64,000 bases of DNA. Source: Desulfomonile tiedjei (GTDB taxonomy: Bacteria > Desulfobacterota > Desulfomonilia > Desulfomonilales > Desulfomonilaceae). The position numbers and the translations under genes were made by a program. Each line of letters begins with the position of its first letter. The first letter of the stretch is position 1. Below are positions 18,480-29,224 of this stretch, one piece after another. Location: positions 186,001 through 250,000 of the forward strand of contig JACRDF010000025.1 in assembly GCA_016212925.1 (NCBI GenBank). Direction: 5' to 3'. A model generated the notes under the pieces. The model did no database searches and was not told where the DNA came from. It saw only the letters and a list, made by a program, of their open reading frames with translations.

Positions 18480-19220
18480 TTGAATTCCTTGCACGTAGCG
18501 ATGATCTTCGGGCTGGTCGTGCTCGCCGGCGGGTGTAGTCTTAAGTCCCGCGAAGCCATCATCTATCATGCTTTTGAATATCCCCCCCCGTCCAAAGAGT
18601 CCGGCGTAACCATTCCTGAAACGTTGATGGTGTATCGCTTCCTCCTCGATCCGGCTGTGGACATTTACTCCCTCGTACTGGCCAATTCAAAGGGAGCGGA
18701 GGAATCGATGTCGCTTCACCGCTGGAAAGACAATCCCGCGGACATGATCACCGAACTTGTTCTGCGCGATATTGAAAGCTCCGGCCTTTTTGAGAAGGTG
18801 GTAGACCAGACAAGCAACGCCCGTTATCGGTACGCGCTTGAAGGCACCGTACGGCGGCTTCAAGGGGCTGCAAGGGACGGCAAGGTCTTTGCCACGCTCG
18901 AAGCGGAAGCGACTTTGACGGATTTTGATCCCCCGCGGGCAGGGCAGAAGGCTTTAATGACTCAATCCTATAAGATGGAGACGACCAGCGGGGATGCAAC
19001 CGCGGGCGCGGTAGTTCGTGCGCTTAATTTGGCTGTGCAAGAGTTTTCCTCGAGGCTCCGTGCGGACATAAAAACAGCAATGGAAATGGAAGCCCCCAAG
19101 ATCAAGCAACGCATGCGACGGAAGGCGGACTTGTGGATGCCCGGTGCCGATTCGCAATTTCAGGGAACATGGAAGCCAAGGAGCGCGGACCTGCTCTTGC
19201 AGGCAAGGACGGAAAAGTGA
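18480..19220 (+). CDS. ABC-type transport auxiliary lipoprotein (PqiC/LptE-like role)
   Basis: 246 residues. A lipoprotein signal is visible: a hydrophobic segment and lipobox LAGGC, so Cys19 would be the lipidated residue after cleavage. The rest resembles the ABC-type transport auxiliary lipoprotein family seen with MCE operons (MlaD/PqiB partners), with a periplasmic alpha/beta domain. The TTG start at 18480 has AAGGAA about 7 bp upstream. It is the last gene of the STAS-MlaE/MlaF/MlaD set, 47 bp after mlaD, and would anchor the transport conduit at the outer membrane (inference). Confidence 0.82.
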   Translation: MNSLHVAMIFGLVVLAGGCSLKSREAIIYHAFEYPPPSKESGVTIPETLMVYRFLLDPAVDIYSLVLANSKGAEESMSLHRWKDNPADMITELVLRDIESSGLFEKVVDQTSNARYRYALEGTVRRLQGAARDGKVFATLEAEATLTDFDPPRAGQKALMTQSYKMETTSGDATAGAVVRALNLAVQEFSSRLRADIKTAMEMEAPKIKQRMRRKADLWMPGADSQFQGTWKPRSADLLLQARTEK

Positions 19221-19233
19221 TAGTCGCCCCGCC

Positions 19234-19387
19234 TAATTGAGGGATTACTCAGAGGGTAACCCCCAGTTACGGGTGGGGAGGGCAGCCTGCCAACAGGGCC
19301 AGAAAACAAGTAGCGCCGGCGTCCCTGCCGGCCATTGCTAAAGTCACTTCTTTGAAGGCGGATCGGTATAATTGAGGGATTACTCAG
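19234..19387. repeat. Repeat unit flanked by 19-bp direct repeats
   Basis: The sequence TAATTGAGGGATTACTCAG occurs at 19234-19252 and again at 19369-19387. Between them lies a unit (19310-19370) nearly identical to 45726-45785 and ending ...GAAGGCGGATCGGTATA. This could be a mobile repeat with an unusually long target duplication, or two recombined copies. Confidence 0.6.
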
Positions 19388-19402
19388 GGGAAATGCGGGG
19401 CT

Positions 19403-19430
19403 TTGTCTCTGCCCATAATTTAGATATAAT
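19403..19430 (+). promoter_or_regulatory. Candidate promoter for the receiver-glgC operon
   Basis: TTGTCT, 16 bp, perfect TATAAT. Predicted start near 19437, giving a ~280-nt leader that contains GAAACGGT ... ACCGTTTC (19444 and 19489), able to form a stem. No ORF was recognised in the leader. Confidence 0.45.
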
Positions 19431-19716
19431 AGCCCCTCGCTAACGAAACGGTCGAACGCGGGGCGGCTGTTGGCGGTAAGCCTTTAATACCGTTTCACTT
19501 TAGTCATAATAAGGCAAGCGGCGGACCTACGGAGCGAAGTCAGGCTCGCTCCAGGCGTGGTGTTCTCAGTGGGGAGGCCTTTTGCCGGCACGCGAAGTCA
19601 TTTATTTCATCGCGAATCGGTATAGGAACGAAGCCCGAAGAAATGTTGCCCGGGGCCCGGACCGCCGACGCGTGTCATTTTTTCATCAGCATACAATTTA
19701 ACCCCAGAGGGAAACG

Positions 19717-20070
19717 ATGAAACATATCCTTGTGGTTGATGATGAGAAGCATATCTGCGAGCTGTACAGGAGCGAACTCGAAGACGAAGGATATCACGTT
19801 ACCCTGGCCAATTCCGGTACAGAGGCCCTGACCGCGGTAGAGAAGAATCCTCCCGACCTGATAGTGCTGGACATTCAGATGCCGGGGATGGACGGCATCG
19901 AGACGCTGGAAAAGCTACTTGGCCGGGACAAGGGGATCCCGGTCATCTTGAATACCGCATACAGCCACTACAAAGAGGATTTCACCACATGGGGCGCGGA
20001 CGCCTACGTGGTCAAATCATCGGATACGTCCAAACTCAAACAGGAAATTAAAAGGTTGCTGGGGGAATGA
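19717..20070 (+). CDS. Single-domain response regulator
   Basis: 117 residues, only a CheY-like receiver domain. The acidic pair Asp8/Asp9 (VVDDEK), phosphoacceptor Asp52 (VLDIQMPGMDG), a Thr-containing beta4 end (NTAY) and the conserved Lys in VVKSS are all present. There is no output domain, so it must act on a partner protein or in a phosphorelay. Its last codons overlap the glgC start by 4 bp (ATGA), which suggests translational coupling and a link to glycogen or storage control. No histidine kinase is nearby. Confidence 0.93.
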   Translation: MKHILVVDDEKHICELYRSELEDEGYHVTLANSGTEALTAVEKNPPDLIVLDIQMPGMDGIETLEKLLGRDKGIPVILNTAYSHYKEDFTTWGADAYVVKSSDTSKLKQEIKRLLGE

Positions 20071-21314
20071 GCACCACAAAGGAAATGAAGGATACTCTCT
20101 GCATCCTGATGGCCGGAGGGAAGGGGGAGCGCCTCTATCCACTGACCAAGGCCCGGGCAAAGCCGTCTGTACGCTTCGGAGGCATTTACAGGATAGTGGA
20201 CTTTACGCTTTCTAATTGCCTGAACTCGGATATTCGCAACATCTACGTCCTGACCCAGTACCGCTCGCTGTCCCTTGACCGCCATATCAGATTGGGGTGG
20301 AGCGTCTTCAATCATGAGCTGGGGGAATTTATAGAGTGCGTGCCGCCTCAGCAACGAAACGTGGATCGTTGGTATCGCGGGACCGCTGACAGCATTTACC
20401 AGAATGTCTACCTCCTCCAGCGTGAAAGGCCCAAGCGAGTGCTGATCCTTTCGGGTGATCATGTGTACAAGATGGATTACAACCACATGCTGTCGGATCA
20501 CTTGGAAAAAAACGCCGAACTCACCGTGGCGGGAGTGGAAGTTGGCCGGTTGGAGGCGCGGGCTTTCGGGGTTATCGGAAGCGACGATCAGTTTCGGATT
20601 ATAGACTGGGAAGAAAAGCCGGCGGATCCCAAACACGTCCCGGGCAAGACGGACAAAGCGTTTGCCTCGATGGGTGTTTACATTTTCAATACGGACGCCC
20701 TGGTGAAGGCGGTGATCGGTGATGCCAAGAATGCCTCATCGAACCATGATTTCGGCAAGGACGTGGTTCCTGCCATGATCGCGAACAAGAACAGGGTTTA
20801 CGTGCACAATTTCAAAGAGGCGAACAACGAAGAGGGACGTTACTGGCGGGACATCGGAACTCTGGACGCGTACTGGGAAGCCAACATGGATCTCTGTTCG
20901 GTCACGCCGCAATGCAATCTCTATGATGACAAGTGGCCGATACGCACGTATCAACAGCAGGTCCCTCCGGCAAAAACCGTGTCAGGTCTCGGCGACGATG
21001 GCGAACACCTCCAAAGCGGCGTGGCTCTGAACTCAGTCATATCCGGTGGATGTGTGATCTCGGGGGGTACGGTTACCGAGTCGGTGCTGTCCCACAATGT
21101 TTTCGTGGGTAACGGCAGTGTGGTGGAGAAATCAGTGCTCCTGGATGGGGTCCAAGTAGGCCGCGGGGCTAAAATCCGAAAGGCCATCATTGACCAGGAG
21201 GTTGCCGTCCCTGACGGATTCGTGATCGGATATGATCCTGACCAGGACCAAAAGCGTTTTTCTATTTCGCCGGGTGGTGTTGTCATGGTGCCCGGAGGCA
21301 TCAGCCTGAAGTGA
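20067..21314 (+). CDS. glgC: Glucose-1-phosphate adenylyltransferase (ADP-glucose pyrophosphorylase)
   Basis: 415 residues. The nucleotidyltransferase domain has the GGKGERLYPLTKARAKP substrate loop and the SGDHVYKMDY metal/sugar-binding motif. The C-terminal left-handed beta-helix (about residues 310-400) carries the hexapeptide-like repeats. It makes ADP-glucose from glucose-1-phosphate and ATP, the first step of bacterial glycogen synthesis. The start at 20067 overlaps the response regulator stop. No other glycogen genes are in the window. Confidence 0.95.
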   Translation: MSTTKEMKDTLCILMAGGKGERLYPLTKARAKPSVRFGGIYRIVDFTLSNCLNSDIRNIYVLTQYRSLSLDRHIRLGWSVFNHELGEFIECVPPQQRNVDRWYRGTADSIYQNVYLLQRERPKRVLILSGDHVYKMDYNHMLSDHLEKNAELTVAGVEVGRLEARAFGVIGSDDQFRIIDWEEKPADPKHVPGKTDKAFASMGVYIFNTDALVKAVIGDAKNASSNHDFGKDVVPAMIANKNRVYVHNFKEANNEEGRYWRDIGTLDAYWEANMDLCSVTPQCNLYDDKWPIRTYQQQVPPAKTVSGLGDDGEHLQSGVALNSVISGGCVISGGTVTESVLSHNVFVGNGSVVEKSVLLDGVQVGRGAKIRKAIIDQEVAVPDGFVIGYDPDQDQKRFSISPGGVVMVPGGISLK

Positions 21315-21355
21315 TTCCTTGACAGGTTTTTTGCACGAAAATAGGGGAGGTTGTT

Positions 21356-22132
21356 ATGCCCGATGTAACTATACGAGGGCGTCGGCTGGCATACGAAGTC
21401 AGGCCGTCGAATTACGACAAGTCGGCCCTGGCTGTGGTATTCATTCACGGTTCCGGCGGCGATCGTGAGGACTGGCGAGGGCAACTGGACGGGCTGTCGG
21501 AATGTGCGACCATCATCGCGCTTGAGCTTCCGGGTCACGGGTCTTCTGAACCGCCTGGAGAGAGTACCGTGCCCGCGTACGCGCAATGGGTGCTCGATTT
21601 CATCGCGGCTATGGGATTGGAAAAAGTCGTATTAGTGGGCTGTTCGCTTGGAAGCGCAATCACACAGTGGATAGCTCTCTCGCCACCGCCTTGGCTTTCC
21701 GCGATCGGTCTTGTCGGCGCGGGAGCAAGGCTCAAGGTGCATCCGGCCATTCTCGACGGCCTGCTACAGGACGAGGAAAAGGCTATGGCGGTAATGGCGG
21801 ACTTTACCCTGTCACCGTCAGCCAACAAGGCGCTGCGTGAGCGGCTCGGGGAAAAGTTTCACAAGACTTCCGCAAAGCTGATCCATGCCGATCTGAGCGC
21901 GTGTAATGAATTTGACGTAATGGAAAGAGTCGGAGGGATTTCGTTGCCTACCTGGATCTTGGTGGGAGAGGATGATCGCCTTACTCCCGTCAAGTATTCA
22001 AGGTTCCTTCATGACGCGATAAACGGATCGAGGCTGGCTGTGATTCCCGGGGCGGGGCATATGGCAATGCTGGAAAAGCCTGATGTATTCAATATGCTTC
22101 TGGCCGACTTCCTTGGCGAGCTAAAGAAATGA
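21356..22132 (+). CDS. Alpha/beta hydrolase
   Basis: 258 residues with the alpha/beta hydrolase fold: oxyanion-hole HGSGGDRED, nucleophile elbow GCSLGS (Ser at about residue 97), late Asp in GEDDRLTP and catalytic His in GAGHMAM. The substrate cannot be read from sequence; relatives include esterases, dienelactone hydrolases and C-C bond hydrolases. It has a strong ribosome binding site (GGGGAGG) and follows glgC by 41 bp, possibly in the same transcript. Cytoplasmic, no signal peptide. Confidence 0.9.
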   Translation: MPDVTIRGRRLAYEVRPSNYDKSALAVVFIHGSGGDREDWRGQLDGLSECATIIALELPGHGSSEPPGESTVPAYAQWVLDFIAAMGLEKVVLVGCSLGSAITQWIALSPPPWLSAIGLVGAGARLKVHPAILDGLLQDEEKAMAVMADFTLSPSANKALRERLGEKFHKTSAKLIHADLSACNEFDVMERVGGISLPTWILVGEDDRLTPVKYSRFLHDAINGSRLAVIPGAGHMAMLEKPDVFNMLLADFLGELKK

Positions 22133-22160
22133 GGCTCCGGACGGACTGGTCCGTGCCGAC

Positions 22161-23192
22161 TCAAGTATAGGTGATTTCTCTCAAGAGATCGATATCGTCG
22201 AGCATCTTCCCCGCTCCTCGGGCCACGGTAGACAAAGGATCGTCGGGCACGACCACCGGTACCCCTATCTCCTGGCGGACGCGCATATCCATGTTCTTCA
22301 GGAGCGCTCCACCACCGGTAAGCACGATCCCGGTGTCGATTATGTCGGCTGCAAGCTCGGGGGGGCACTGCTCCATTGCCTGTTTTACCAAGTCCACCAT
22401 CGAGTTCACCGAATCCATGATCGCCTGAGTCACATCCGTAGAAGTGATCGTTATGGTCTTGGGAATGCCGTCCATCAGATCTCGGCCCTTGACGTCAACC
22501 TCTTCCACTTCGTCATCAAGAAAAGCTCGGCCGACAAGAATCTTAATCTGTTCCGCAGTAGAAGGCCCAATTAATATGCTGAAGTTCTTCCTGATATAAT
22601 TGAGGATGTCCGTGTCCAGCTTGTCTCCGGCTATCTTGCTGGAGTTGCTGTAAACAACCCCGGTGAGCGAAATTATTGCTACTTCCGTGGTCCCGCCGCC
22701 TATGTCTACGATCATGTTGCTCAACGGTTCGGTGACGGGGAGTCCGGCGCCCATGGCAGCGGCCATAGCTTCTTCTACAACGAAAACCTCGTGAGCCCCC
22801 GCGCTGAGCGTGGAGTCCCTCACAGCCCGCCGTTCCACCGGAGTTACTCCCGAAGGCACGGTAATAATTACCCGAGGTTTAACAAAAGCCTTACGATTGT
22901 GAACCTTTTGGATAAAAAACTTCAGCATGAGGCTGGCCATCTCAAAATTGGCGATGACGCCTTCCCTGAGCGGGCGGAAAACCTCGATCGACTGAGGAAC
23001 ACGGCCGATCATTTTCTTGGCTTCCTCCCCGATCCAGATCTCTGAGGTTCTCCTATCCCTCTTACGAACCGCTACAACCGACGGTTCGTTGAGGACTATG
23101 CCTTTCCCTCGAGCGTAAACCAAGGTGTTGGCCGTGCCCAAGTCTATAGCAAGATCCTTTGATATACGAGAGGCTATGAAATCGAGAAGCAT
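22161..23192 (-). CDS. mreB: Rod shape-determining protein MreB
   Basis: 343 residues, an actin-like ATPase. Phosphate-1 motif DLGTANTLVYARGKGIVLNEPS is at the N-terminus, phosphate-2 IVDIGGGTTEVA in the middle, and the adenosine motif TGGGALL near the C-terminus. It polymerises under the inner membrane and directs elongasome cell-wall synthesis. mreC and mreD are not in the next positions here; upstream (on the minus strand) lie the SurA-like gene and mfd. The start ATG at 23192 has only weak AAGG upstream. Confidence 0.96.
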   Translation of the reverse strand: MLLDFIASRISKDLAIDLGTANTLVYARGKGIVLNEPSVVAVRKRDRRTSEIWIGEEAKKMIGRVPQSIEVFRPLREGVIANFEMASLMLKFFIQKVHNRKAFVKPRVIITVPSGVTPVERRAVRDSTLSAGAHEVFVVEEAMAAAMGAGLPVTEPLSNMIVDIGGGTTEVAIISLTGVVYSNSSKIAGDKLDTDILNYIRKNFSILIGPSTAEQIKILVGRAFLDDEVEEVDVKGRDLMDGIPKTITITSTDVTQAIMDSVNSMVDLVKQAMEQCPPELAADIIDTGIVLTGGGALLKNMDMRVRQEIGVPVVVPDDPLSTVARGAGKMLDDIDLLREITYT

Positions 23193-23277
23193 CGGTTGCC
23201 TTGCGGACAGTGGTCGTCATGAAGGGCTGACGTTTCAGGGGGCAGCTTGAAACAAAACGCCGAACTCCCGAGCCGGT

Positions 23278-24552
23278 TCAGAGCTTGACCTCTATTATGG
23301 AGTTCTTCTTAAGTTCTTCCACCCATTCCTTCATTCGGCCCTGTATCTTATCGTTTCTCAATATAGAGATCACTTTTTTTCGTACCTTGAGATACTCTTT
23401 TTCTTCCGCGGGTGTGAGAATTCCCGAGGGCATTTTGGGCCTGTCGGCTTCGCTCGAAGGGGCATCCATTTCTCCAGGGTTTTCTTCCCTGGGGTTGCCT
23501 TTGGCGCTTTTCGTGGCTCTCTCTTTCAACTCGGCCTCGCGCTTCTTTTTCGCCTCAAACCACTGCTTCTCCATTGCCTCCCGTTCTTTTTTCGGAATGG
23601 GAATCGTCTTGGTGGTTCTGTTCTTGGCATCGGCCAAATAGAGCATCATGAGTCCTTCACCACCCATGAGCGGAGGAGTAATGGCGCCGGGCTTCATGCG
23701 CTGGACCACTTTTTGGATTTGGGGTACCAGGTCTTTGTACTCCATGTATCCCAGGTCCCCGCCTTTCTTGGCCAGAGGTTCCTGAGAGTATTTTTGGGCG
23801 AGTTTCCCAAAATCGGCGCCGGTCATAGCTTGCTTGTAAATCTCTCTCGCCGTGTTCTGCAGTTTCTGAAGGTCCTGTTTCTTCCCGCCCCTCGGCATCT
23901 TCAACACTATGCGTTGAAGTCTAAGCGTTCCGCCTGTGTAAATCTCTTCCTCAGTGGGGATGTCCGGCTTGTCCTGTTGCCCCTGCTGAGCGGGGCCGGC
24001 CTGTGGTTCGAGAAGTTTTTGAAATTCCTCATCAATCTTGTCTTTGTTCTTTTTAAAGTATTGCTGCGCGTCTTCCTCGCTCATCGGGACCTTCTGGACG
24101 ACTTCGCTGCTGATCAGCCTGGTAAGTTTGACCTGGCGTTTGAGCATGTTGCGATAGTCATCGTACGTGATGCCGTTGCCGGCGAGGAACAGCAAGAACT
24201 GATCCTGCGTGAGATTGTTTCGTTTTTTGATCGAATCAATGGACGCGTCTACACCTTTCTCGTCGACATTGATTCCCTTCTTTGCCGCCTCCTGTTCAAG
24301 AAGACGTACCACGATGAGTTCGTCGAGGATCTCCTTCTCGGTGGGCCATTTCCCGGGAGGGACGATTCCGAGGGGGAGGCGTAGAGCATTCCGCATAAAT
24401 GGTTGTTTTTGCTTCTTCAAGTCCGACTCAAGGATGACATCGTTGTTTACCACCGCGACTATCCTGTCGCTGTAAGCGGCTGCATAGAGACTGTTGGTCA
24501 ACCCGGTCGTCATGAGCAAGAAAACGAAAAGGCATGATATTTTGACGTTCAT
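23278..24552 (-). CDS. Periplasmic SurA-like peptidyl-prolyl isomerase/chaperone
   Basis: 424 residues. A signal peptide (about 1-24, ending LYAAAYS) precedes DRIVAVVNNDVILESDL, the usual SurA-type chaperone N-terminus. A parvulin (PpiC) domain spans about residues 210-320, with RIVLKMPRG, FGKLAQKYSQEP, KKGGDLGYM and a long charged C-terminal region (Lys/Glu rich, ~100 residues) ending in a helical segment. SurA helps outer-membrane proteins fold in the periplasm. Only one parvulin domain is present, where E. coli SurA has two. A strong ribosome binding site (AAGGAG) precedes the ATG at 24552. It follows mfd by 18 bp, so these two are likely co-transcribed. Confidence 0.9.
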   Translation of the reverse strand: MNVKISCLFVFLLMTTGLTNSLYAAAYSDRIVAVVNNDVILESDLKKQKQPFMRNALRLPLGIVPPGKWPTEKEILDELIVVRLLEQEAAKKGINVDEKGVDASIDSIKKRNNLTQDQFLLFLAGNGITYDDYRNMLKRQVKLTRLISSEVVQKVPMSEEDAQQYFKKNKDKIDEEFQKLLEPQAGPAQQGQQDKPDIPTEEEIYTGGTLRLQRIVLKMPRGGKKQDLQKLQNTAREIYKQAMTGADFGKLAQKYSQEPLAKKGGDLGYMEYKDLVPQIQKVVQRMKPGAITPPLMGGEGLMMLYLADAKNRTTKTIPIPKKEREAMEKQWFEAKKKREAELKERATKSAKGNPREENPGEMDAPSSEADRPKMPSGILTPAEEKEYLKVRKKVISILRNDKIQGRMKEWVEELKKNSIIEVKL

Positions 24553-24570
24553 GTTGCCTTCTCTCCTTTT

Positions 24571-27500
24571 CTAGCGAAGAGAAACATTCCCCGGCAAGGC
24601 CGAGCCACCCGAATGAACCAACTTTTGGAGGCTTGCCAGGAGTTGGAAGCAGTTGTCTATTCGGGGCTGTGCGCCAACGTCTCCGATACGGTAGGCAAGT
24701 CGATCACCGGGGAGCAGTCTTACCCCGCGATCCTGTTGAGCCCATGCCACCAAGGCCGCCGGATTCACAGGAGTTTCAACATCGAAGACGAGAATCAGAT
24801 CCTGACCGTTGTAATCCAGCTTCAGGACCCTCACTTCCTTCATAGCCAATCTGACCCTCATGATTTGGATTAGTTGGGAGACTTCCCTAAGGGGCTTGCC
24901 GTAGAGGTCGAAGATCTCAGCCTCGATCTCGTCGATCTCGGAACCCTGAGAAGCCCTGGAGAGCCTCTTGTACAGGTTCATCCGCTGCTGCGTATCGGGA
25001 ACGTAATCCTCAGGAATGATGGCCTCCAGTTTGAGGTGGATTTCCGGGTCTATTCGTGGCGGCGGCGCGTCCCCTTTTATCTCCTGGACCGCTTGCTCCA
25101 GCAGATCGAGGTACATTTCATAGCCTACCTGCGCCACATGCCCTGACTGCGAGGTCCCGAGAATATTGCCCGCGCCGCGGATCTCCATGTCCCTCATAGC
25201 TATTCTGAAGCCCTGCCCCAAGTTGGAATATTCCTGTATCACAGCCAAGCGCTTAACTGCATCCGGAGTCATCAGGGTCTCGGGGGGGGTGAGCAGGTAA
25301 GCGTACGCCCGCATGTGAGATCGGCCGACGCGACCGCGCAGCTGATACAGGTCCGCCAGTCCGAAGGTGTCCGCGCGCTCGATTATAATAGTGTTGGCCC
25401 TTGGAATGTCCAGGCCGGATTCGATTATGCTCGTGCAAACTAACACGTTGATCTTGCCGGAAACGAACTCCAACATCACCCGTTCCAGGTCCCGGTCCAT
25501 CATCTGCCCGTGAGCGACTCCGAAACGGCCCTCGGGGACCAGCCTCTGAAGTCCCGCCGCCCGCCGATAAATAGTTTCCACTCTATTATGGAGATAAAAA
25601 GCCTGGCCCCCCCGGTTGAGTTCCCTGAGCAACGCCTCGCGGATAACCTCGTCGGATTGCTTCATTACATGGGTTCGTATGGACTGCCGATTTGTCGGCG
25701 GCGTTTCGATAACGGACAGGTCACGAATCCCCGTTAGAGACAGATGGAGGGTCCTGGGAATAGGCGTGGCCGTCAAAGTGAGGACATCCACGTGAGCTTT
25801 GTACTTTTTGATCTTCTCCTTGTGGACAACCCCAAAACGCTGTTCTTCATCCACAACGAGCAGCCCGAGGTCTCGGAACACCACGTCCTTCTGCAAGAGT
25901 CGATGCGTGCCCACGATCAAATCGACTTTTCCCTCTTTCAGGTTTTTGACAACGTCCTTTTGAGCCACGGCCGTACGAAATCTGGACAACACCTCCACTA
26001 CAATGGGCCACCCGCTGAAACGTCGGTTGAATGTATCATAATGCTGTTGAGCGAGAACCGTGGTGGGGACCAGTACGGCCACTTGTTTGCCATCCATGAT
26101 TGCCCTGAACGCCGCTCGAATCGCAACCTCGGTCTTGCCGTATCCCACATCGCCGCAAACCAGCCGATCCATGGGCACGTCTGAATCCAGAGATTCCATG
26201 ACATCCTGGATAGCTCTGAACTGGTCGGGCGTCTCCTCAAATTCGAATGACGCTTCCAAGGCTGCGAAGTGTTCGTCCGGCATCGAATAAGGGGACCGTT
26301 TGCTCACGGACCGGTTCGCGTAAATATTGAGCAACTCCTTTGCCATCTCCCTTATGGATTGCTTCACCTTGGCTTTGGTTTTCGCCCAACCCTTGCCTCC
26401 CAGCCGGTCTATTCGCGGCGGCTCCTCGGCACCCGAGACATACTTCTGAATGACCTGCAAGCGATCCACAGGGTGGTACAGTATGTCCCCTCCGGAATAC
26501 TCAATGACCATGACCTCGCCTGCAACGCCGTCGAATTCCTTGCGGAGCAATCCTCGGAAAATTCCGATTCCGTAGTCTTCATGCACCACGGCTTCGCCTT
26601 CCACCAGGTCGGTTAACGAAGCAATAAACGAGCCCCTGGCGTGCTTACGGGGAGGAGTCCTGACCCTGGCGCCGAAGATCTCTTCCTCGGTCACCACGAT
26701 GCGGCCTAGAGGCTGCATTCGGAACCCTGCCGAGAGGGGCCCGGCATGAAGCCGAATTCCAGGGGTGGGGTCTTGGATGAGGTTGGATGCCTCGAAGCCG
26801 CCTCTGAAATCCACGTTTAACGGATACGGCTCCAGAAGCTTGAGGAGCCTGTGAGCCTGTCCTTGAGTATGGCTGACGAGAAAGACCTCATTCCCTTCTT
26901 CCCGCCATTCATTCAGACGCTTAACAAGTCTGGCCATTCCCGTGTCGTACGCCCTTGCTCTCAGGAGGTCGGATCGAAGGTCAGTGTTGGCATGACATGG
27001 TACGCGGACCGCGGTCAAGCCCTTGTCTTCAAGCTCCAGTGGTGACAATGTCACTGTTCTGAATTGTCCGGCCTTTAAGACGAAATCTTCTCGTGACACG
27101 TACAAATTCTCGGAATGCGGGACCGGCAACCCTTCCGCGGCAGCGGATTCCCACCCTCGAAAGATCTCTTCCTGGAGGTCTTCAAACGCGCGGCCAAGGG
27201 TGTCGGCATCCGGCAGTACCAAGGTGGCGTCTCGCGGAAGATAATCCAACACCGATTCCATTCTTGGGAAGAAATAAGGCAAATAGAACTCCGCGCCGGG
27301 GAATCGAAGGCGATTCTTCAAATCGTCCATGAGCCTTTGACGAACGCGTTTTTCTACCCCGTGTTCCTCGCAAGCCGTCAGCAATTCCGCTAAACCTTGT
27401 GTCAGGTGCGCCTCGTCAGGAATAAACATGTGGATCGGACAGACCTGAATCTCGCGCAGGTTTTGGCGAGACCTTTGATTGGTCGGGTCAAAGAAACGGA

Positions 27501-28161
27501 TTGACTCTATCCGGTCGCCTGTCTGCTCGATACGCACCGGAAAGGGGTACAGCGGTGGATACAGGTCTATAATGAAACCTCGTACCGAAAAATCGCCTGT
27601 ATCTTCCACAAGCGGAGCGCGGGAGTACCCGGCGGCAACGAGTCTCTCCAGCAGTCTGTCCCTATCCAAATCCTGCCCGACGGCTATTGAAAAGCTTGTT
27701 CGCTGAATGGCATTTCGAGGCAAGACCTTCCTTATGAGAGCGTCAAGACCTATGCAGATGACCTTGGGGGGTGTCCCTTCCGCAAGGCGGAACAGTGTAG
27801 TCATGCGCCCGGTCCACACGTCCGTTTCGAAGCCGCCCGCGGAGTAGGGCAGAACCTCGGAGGACGGATAAAACAGGACCCGATCTTCGAGAGGACTGCC
27901 GGTAGTCTCTTCTTCACCCAGGTAGAAACGCACATCCTCCGAGAAAACCGACGCGGCCTCACCGTCCGGTAAAACAACCACCATGGATCGCGCGCCGTTG
28001 GCGATTGCGGCAGAAACCACAAAGGATGGGGCGGAGCCTTGAAGGCCGTAAATTCCTCCATTCTCGGTAGCCTGAGCAAGAATCCCGACAGCCTGTTCAA
28101 ATGGTGTGGAAGATCTATATGTTAGAGGAGAAGGATTCATTAAGCCGTAGTTTCTTCCCAT
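24571..28161 (-). CDS. mfd: Transcription-repair coupling factor Mfd
   Basis: 1196 residues, full family length. The order is a UvrB-like N-terminal region, the RNA polymerase-interacting domain ([10 protein letters not shown], about residue 530), then the RecG-like translocase with Walker [17 protein letters not shown] (DExQ box) and TATPIPRTL, and the C-terminal TRCF domain. It removes RNA polymerase stalled at lesions and recruits UvrA. The start at 28161 has no obvious ribosome binding site; a second ATG lies seven codons later. The 1-kb space upstream is packed with repeats, so its promoter may be repeat-associated. Confidence 0.96.
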   Translation of the reverse strand: MGRNYGLMNPSPLTYRSSTPFEQAVGILAQATENGGIYGLQGSAPSFVVSAAIANGARSMVVVLPDGEAASVFSEDVRFYLGEEETTGSPLEDRVLFYPSSEVLPYSAGGFETDVWTGRMTTLFRLAEGTPPKVICIGLDALIRKVLPRNAIQRTSFSIAVGQDLDRDRLLERLVAAGYSRAPLVEDTGDFSVRGFIIDLYPPLYPFPVRIEQTGDRIESIRFFDPTNQRSRQNLREIQVCPIHMFIPDEAHLTQGLAELLTACEEHGVEKRVRQRLMDDLKNRLRFPGAEFYLPYFFPRMESVLDYLPRDATLVLPDADTLGRAFEDLQEEIFRGWESAAAEGLPVPHSENLYVSREDFVLKAGQFRTVTLSPLELEDKGLTAVRVPCHANTDLRSDLLRARAYDTGMARLVKRLNEWREEGNEVFLVSHTQGQAHRLLKLLEPYPLNVDFRGGFEASNLIQDPTPGIRLHAGPLSAGFRMQPLGRIVVTEEEIFGARVRTPPRKHARGSFIASLTDLVEGEAVVHEDYGIGIFRGLLRKEFDGVAGEVMVIEYSGGDILYHPVDRLQVIQKYVSGAEEPPRIDRLGGKGWAKTKAKVKQSIREMAKELLNIYANRSVSKRSPYSMPDEHFAALEASFEFEETPDQFRAIQDVMESLDSDVPMDRLVCGDVGYGKTEVAIRAAFRAIMDGKQVAVLVPTTVLAQQHYDTFNRRFSGWPIVVEVLSRFRTAVAQKDVVKNLKEGKVDLIVGTHRLLQKDVVFRDLGLLVVDEEQRFGVVHKEKIKKYKAHVDVLTLTATPIPRTLHLSLTGIRDLSVIETPPTNRQSIRTHVMKQSDEVIREALLRELNRGGQAFYLHNRVETIYRRAAGLQRLVPEGRFGVAHGQMMDRDLERVMLEFVSGKINVLVCTSIIESGLDIPRANTIIIERADTFGLADLYQLRGRVGRSHMRAYAYLLTPPETLMTPDAVKRLAVIQEYSNLGQGFRIAMRDMEIRGAGNILGTSQSGHVAQVGYEMYLDLLEQAVQEIKGDAPPPRIDPEIHLKLEAIIPEDYVPDTQQRMNLYKRLSRASQGSEIDEIEAEIFDLYGKPLREVSQLIQIMRVRLAMKEVRVLKLDYNGQDLILVFDVETPVNPAALVAWAQQDRGVRLLPGDRLAYRIGDVGAQPRIDNCFQLLASLQKLVHSGGSALPGNVSLR

Positions 28162-28398
28162 GCCGAATAGCTAGAGCAAGCCTATCACACCCCCCATAAC
28201 ATGAAAAGAGACTAGCCCCACGCGCGGGTGCTGACCGCCACAAAATGTCCGGCCCCCTGCAACGCCACCGGGCTTCCTCTAAAGCGATTTGCGGTCACGA
28301 AAATAGGTTATCTCTCACGTCTACAGGGTAGAATGAACGATCAAATAGGGTCTGGACTCATACCAACTTCCATGGCGCAAAGCGCCACAGCGAAGCAT
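28162..28398. other. Upstream region of mfd, no gene seen
   Basis: First part of the 1063-bp gap 28162-29224. It has no convincing ORF. The remainder of the gap is a string of repeat elements listed separately. Confidence 0.5.
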
Positions 28399-28569
<171 letters not shown>

Positions 28570-28572
<3 letters not shown>

Positions 28573-28623
28573 AAACGCCGGAACCGCCGCCATCTCGCCG
28601 GTCGCCTTCGGGGCGGTTTCATA
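28570..28623. repeat. Second copy of the GCCGG...GCCTTCGGGGCG element
   Basis: Starts AAAACGCCGGAACCGCC and ends CGCCGGTCGCCTTCGGGGCG, then GTTTCATA. Related to 3725-3802; abuts the family B element. Confidence 0.6.
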
Positions 28624-28650
28624 GGAATGAGCGATCAAACAGATGATATT

Positions 28651-28947
28651 AGCATGGGCCGGCAGGGAGAAACTGTCTCAAAACTTATCCAATTGGCGGA
28701 ATTGTGTTAGGGGGCCGGCAATTGTCCCTCTTGGGTGGCCCGGACGCCACGCGTCCGGGTCGCGAAGCGACAAGAGGTGTATTTTCTGCGCGCCGTTCCA
28801 GCAGCAGCGTCAAAACAATCCCGTATTCATGAGCTGGCCCCTCCTGTTCCTTCGGAACCCGGTGGCAGTGGCCTCCGGGCCACCCAGCGCAGCACGATTT
28901 CTCCGCGCCGAGGGATTCTGAGACAGTTTCAGATGCCGGTCCTACTG
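28651..28947. repeat. MITE-like element, family A (long copy)
   Basis: About 297 bp. The left end GGCCGGCAGGGAGAAACTGTC continues TCAAAAC; the right end is GAGACAGTTTCAGATGCCGG then TCCTACTG. The centre has GTGGCCCGGACGCC/GGCCTCCGGGCCACC and CTCTTG/CAAGAG pairings. It is longer than the ~165-bp copies. The remainder of the gap, to 29224, shows no gene. Confidence 0.7.
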
Positions 28948-29224
28948 GAGTCGCCTGCGCAGAACTTTCAATTTTCCGCGTACCTGACCGGTGACAAACA
29001 CGCGCAGGATTGCGTTGACTTGGACCCTGTAATGGGCTATCCATAAACGGTTAACCGCTGGAGGTCAAAACTTCTCCGCGCAGCAGCCCGAGACCAACTG
29101 ACGATGGCGATCCGGTGGCTGCATCACCAAGAGATTTTCCTGCTATCCGCCGCCGGCCGGCCTCCTGCTCGTAGTTGCAGCCCGAGCCACGGAGCGGATG
29201 AACCGATAACAGTGAGGTGAGATA

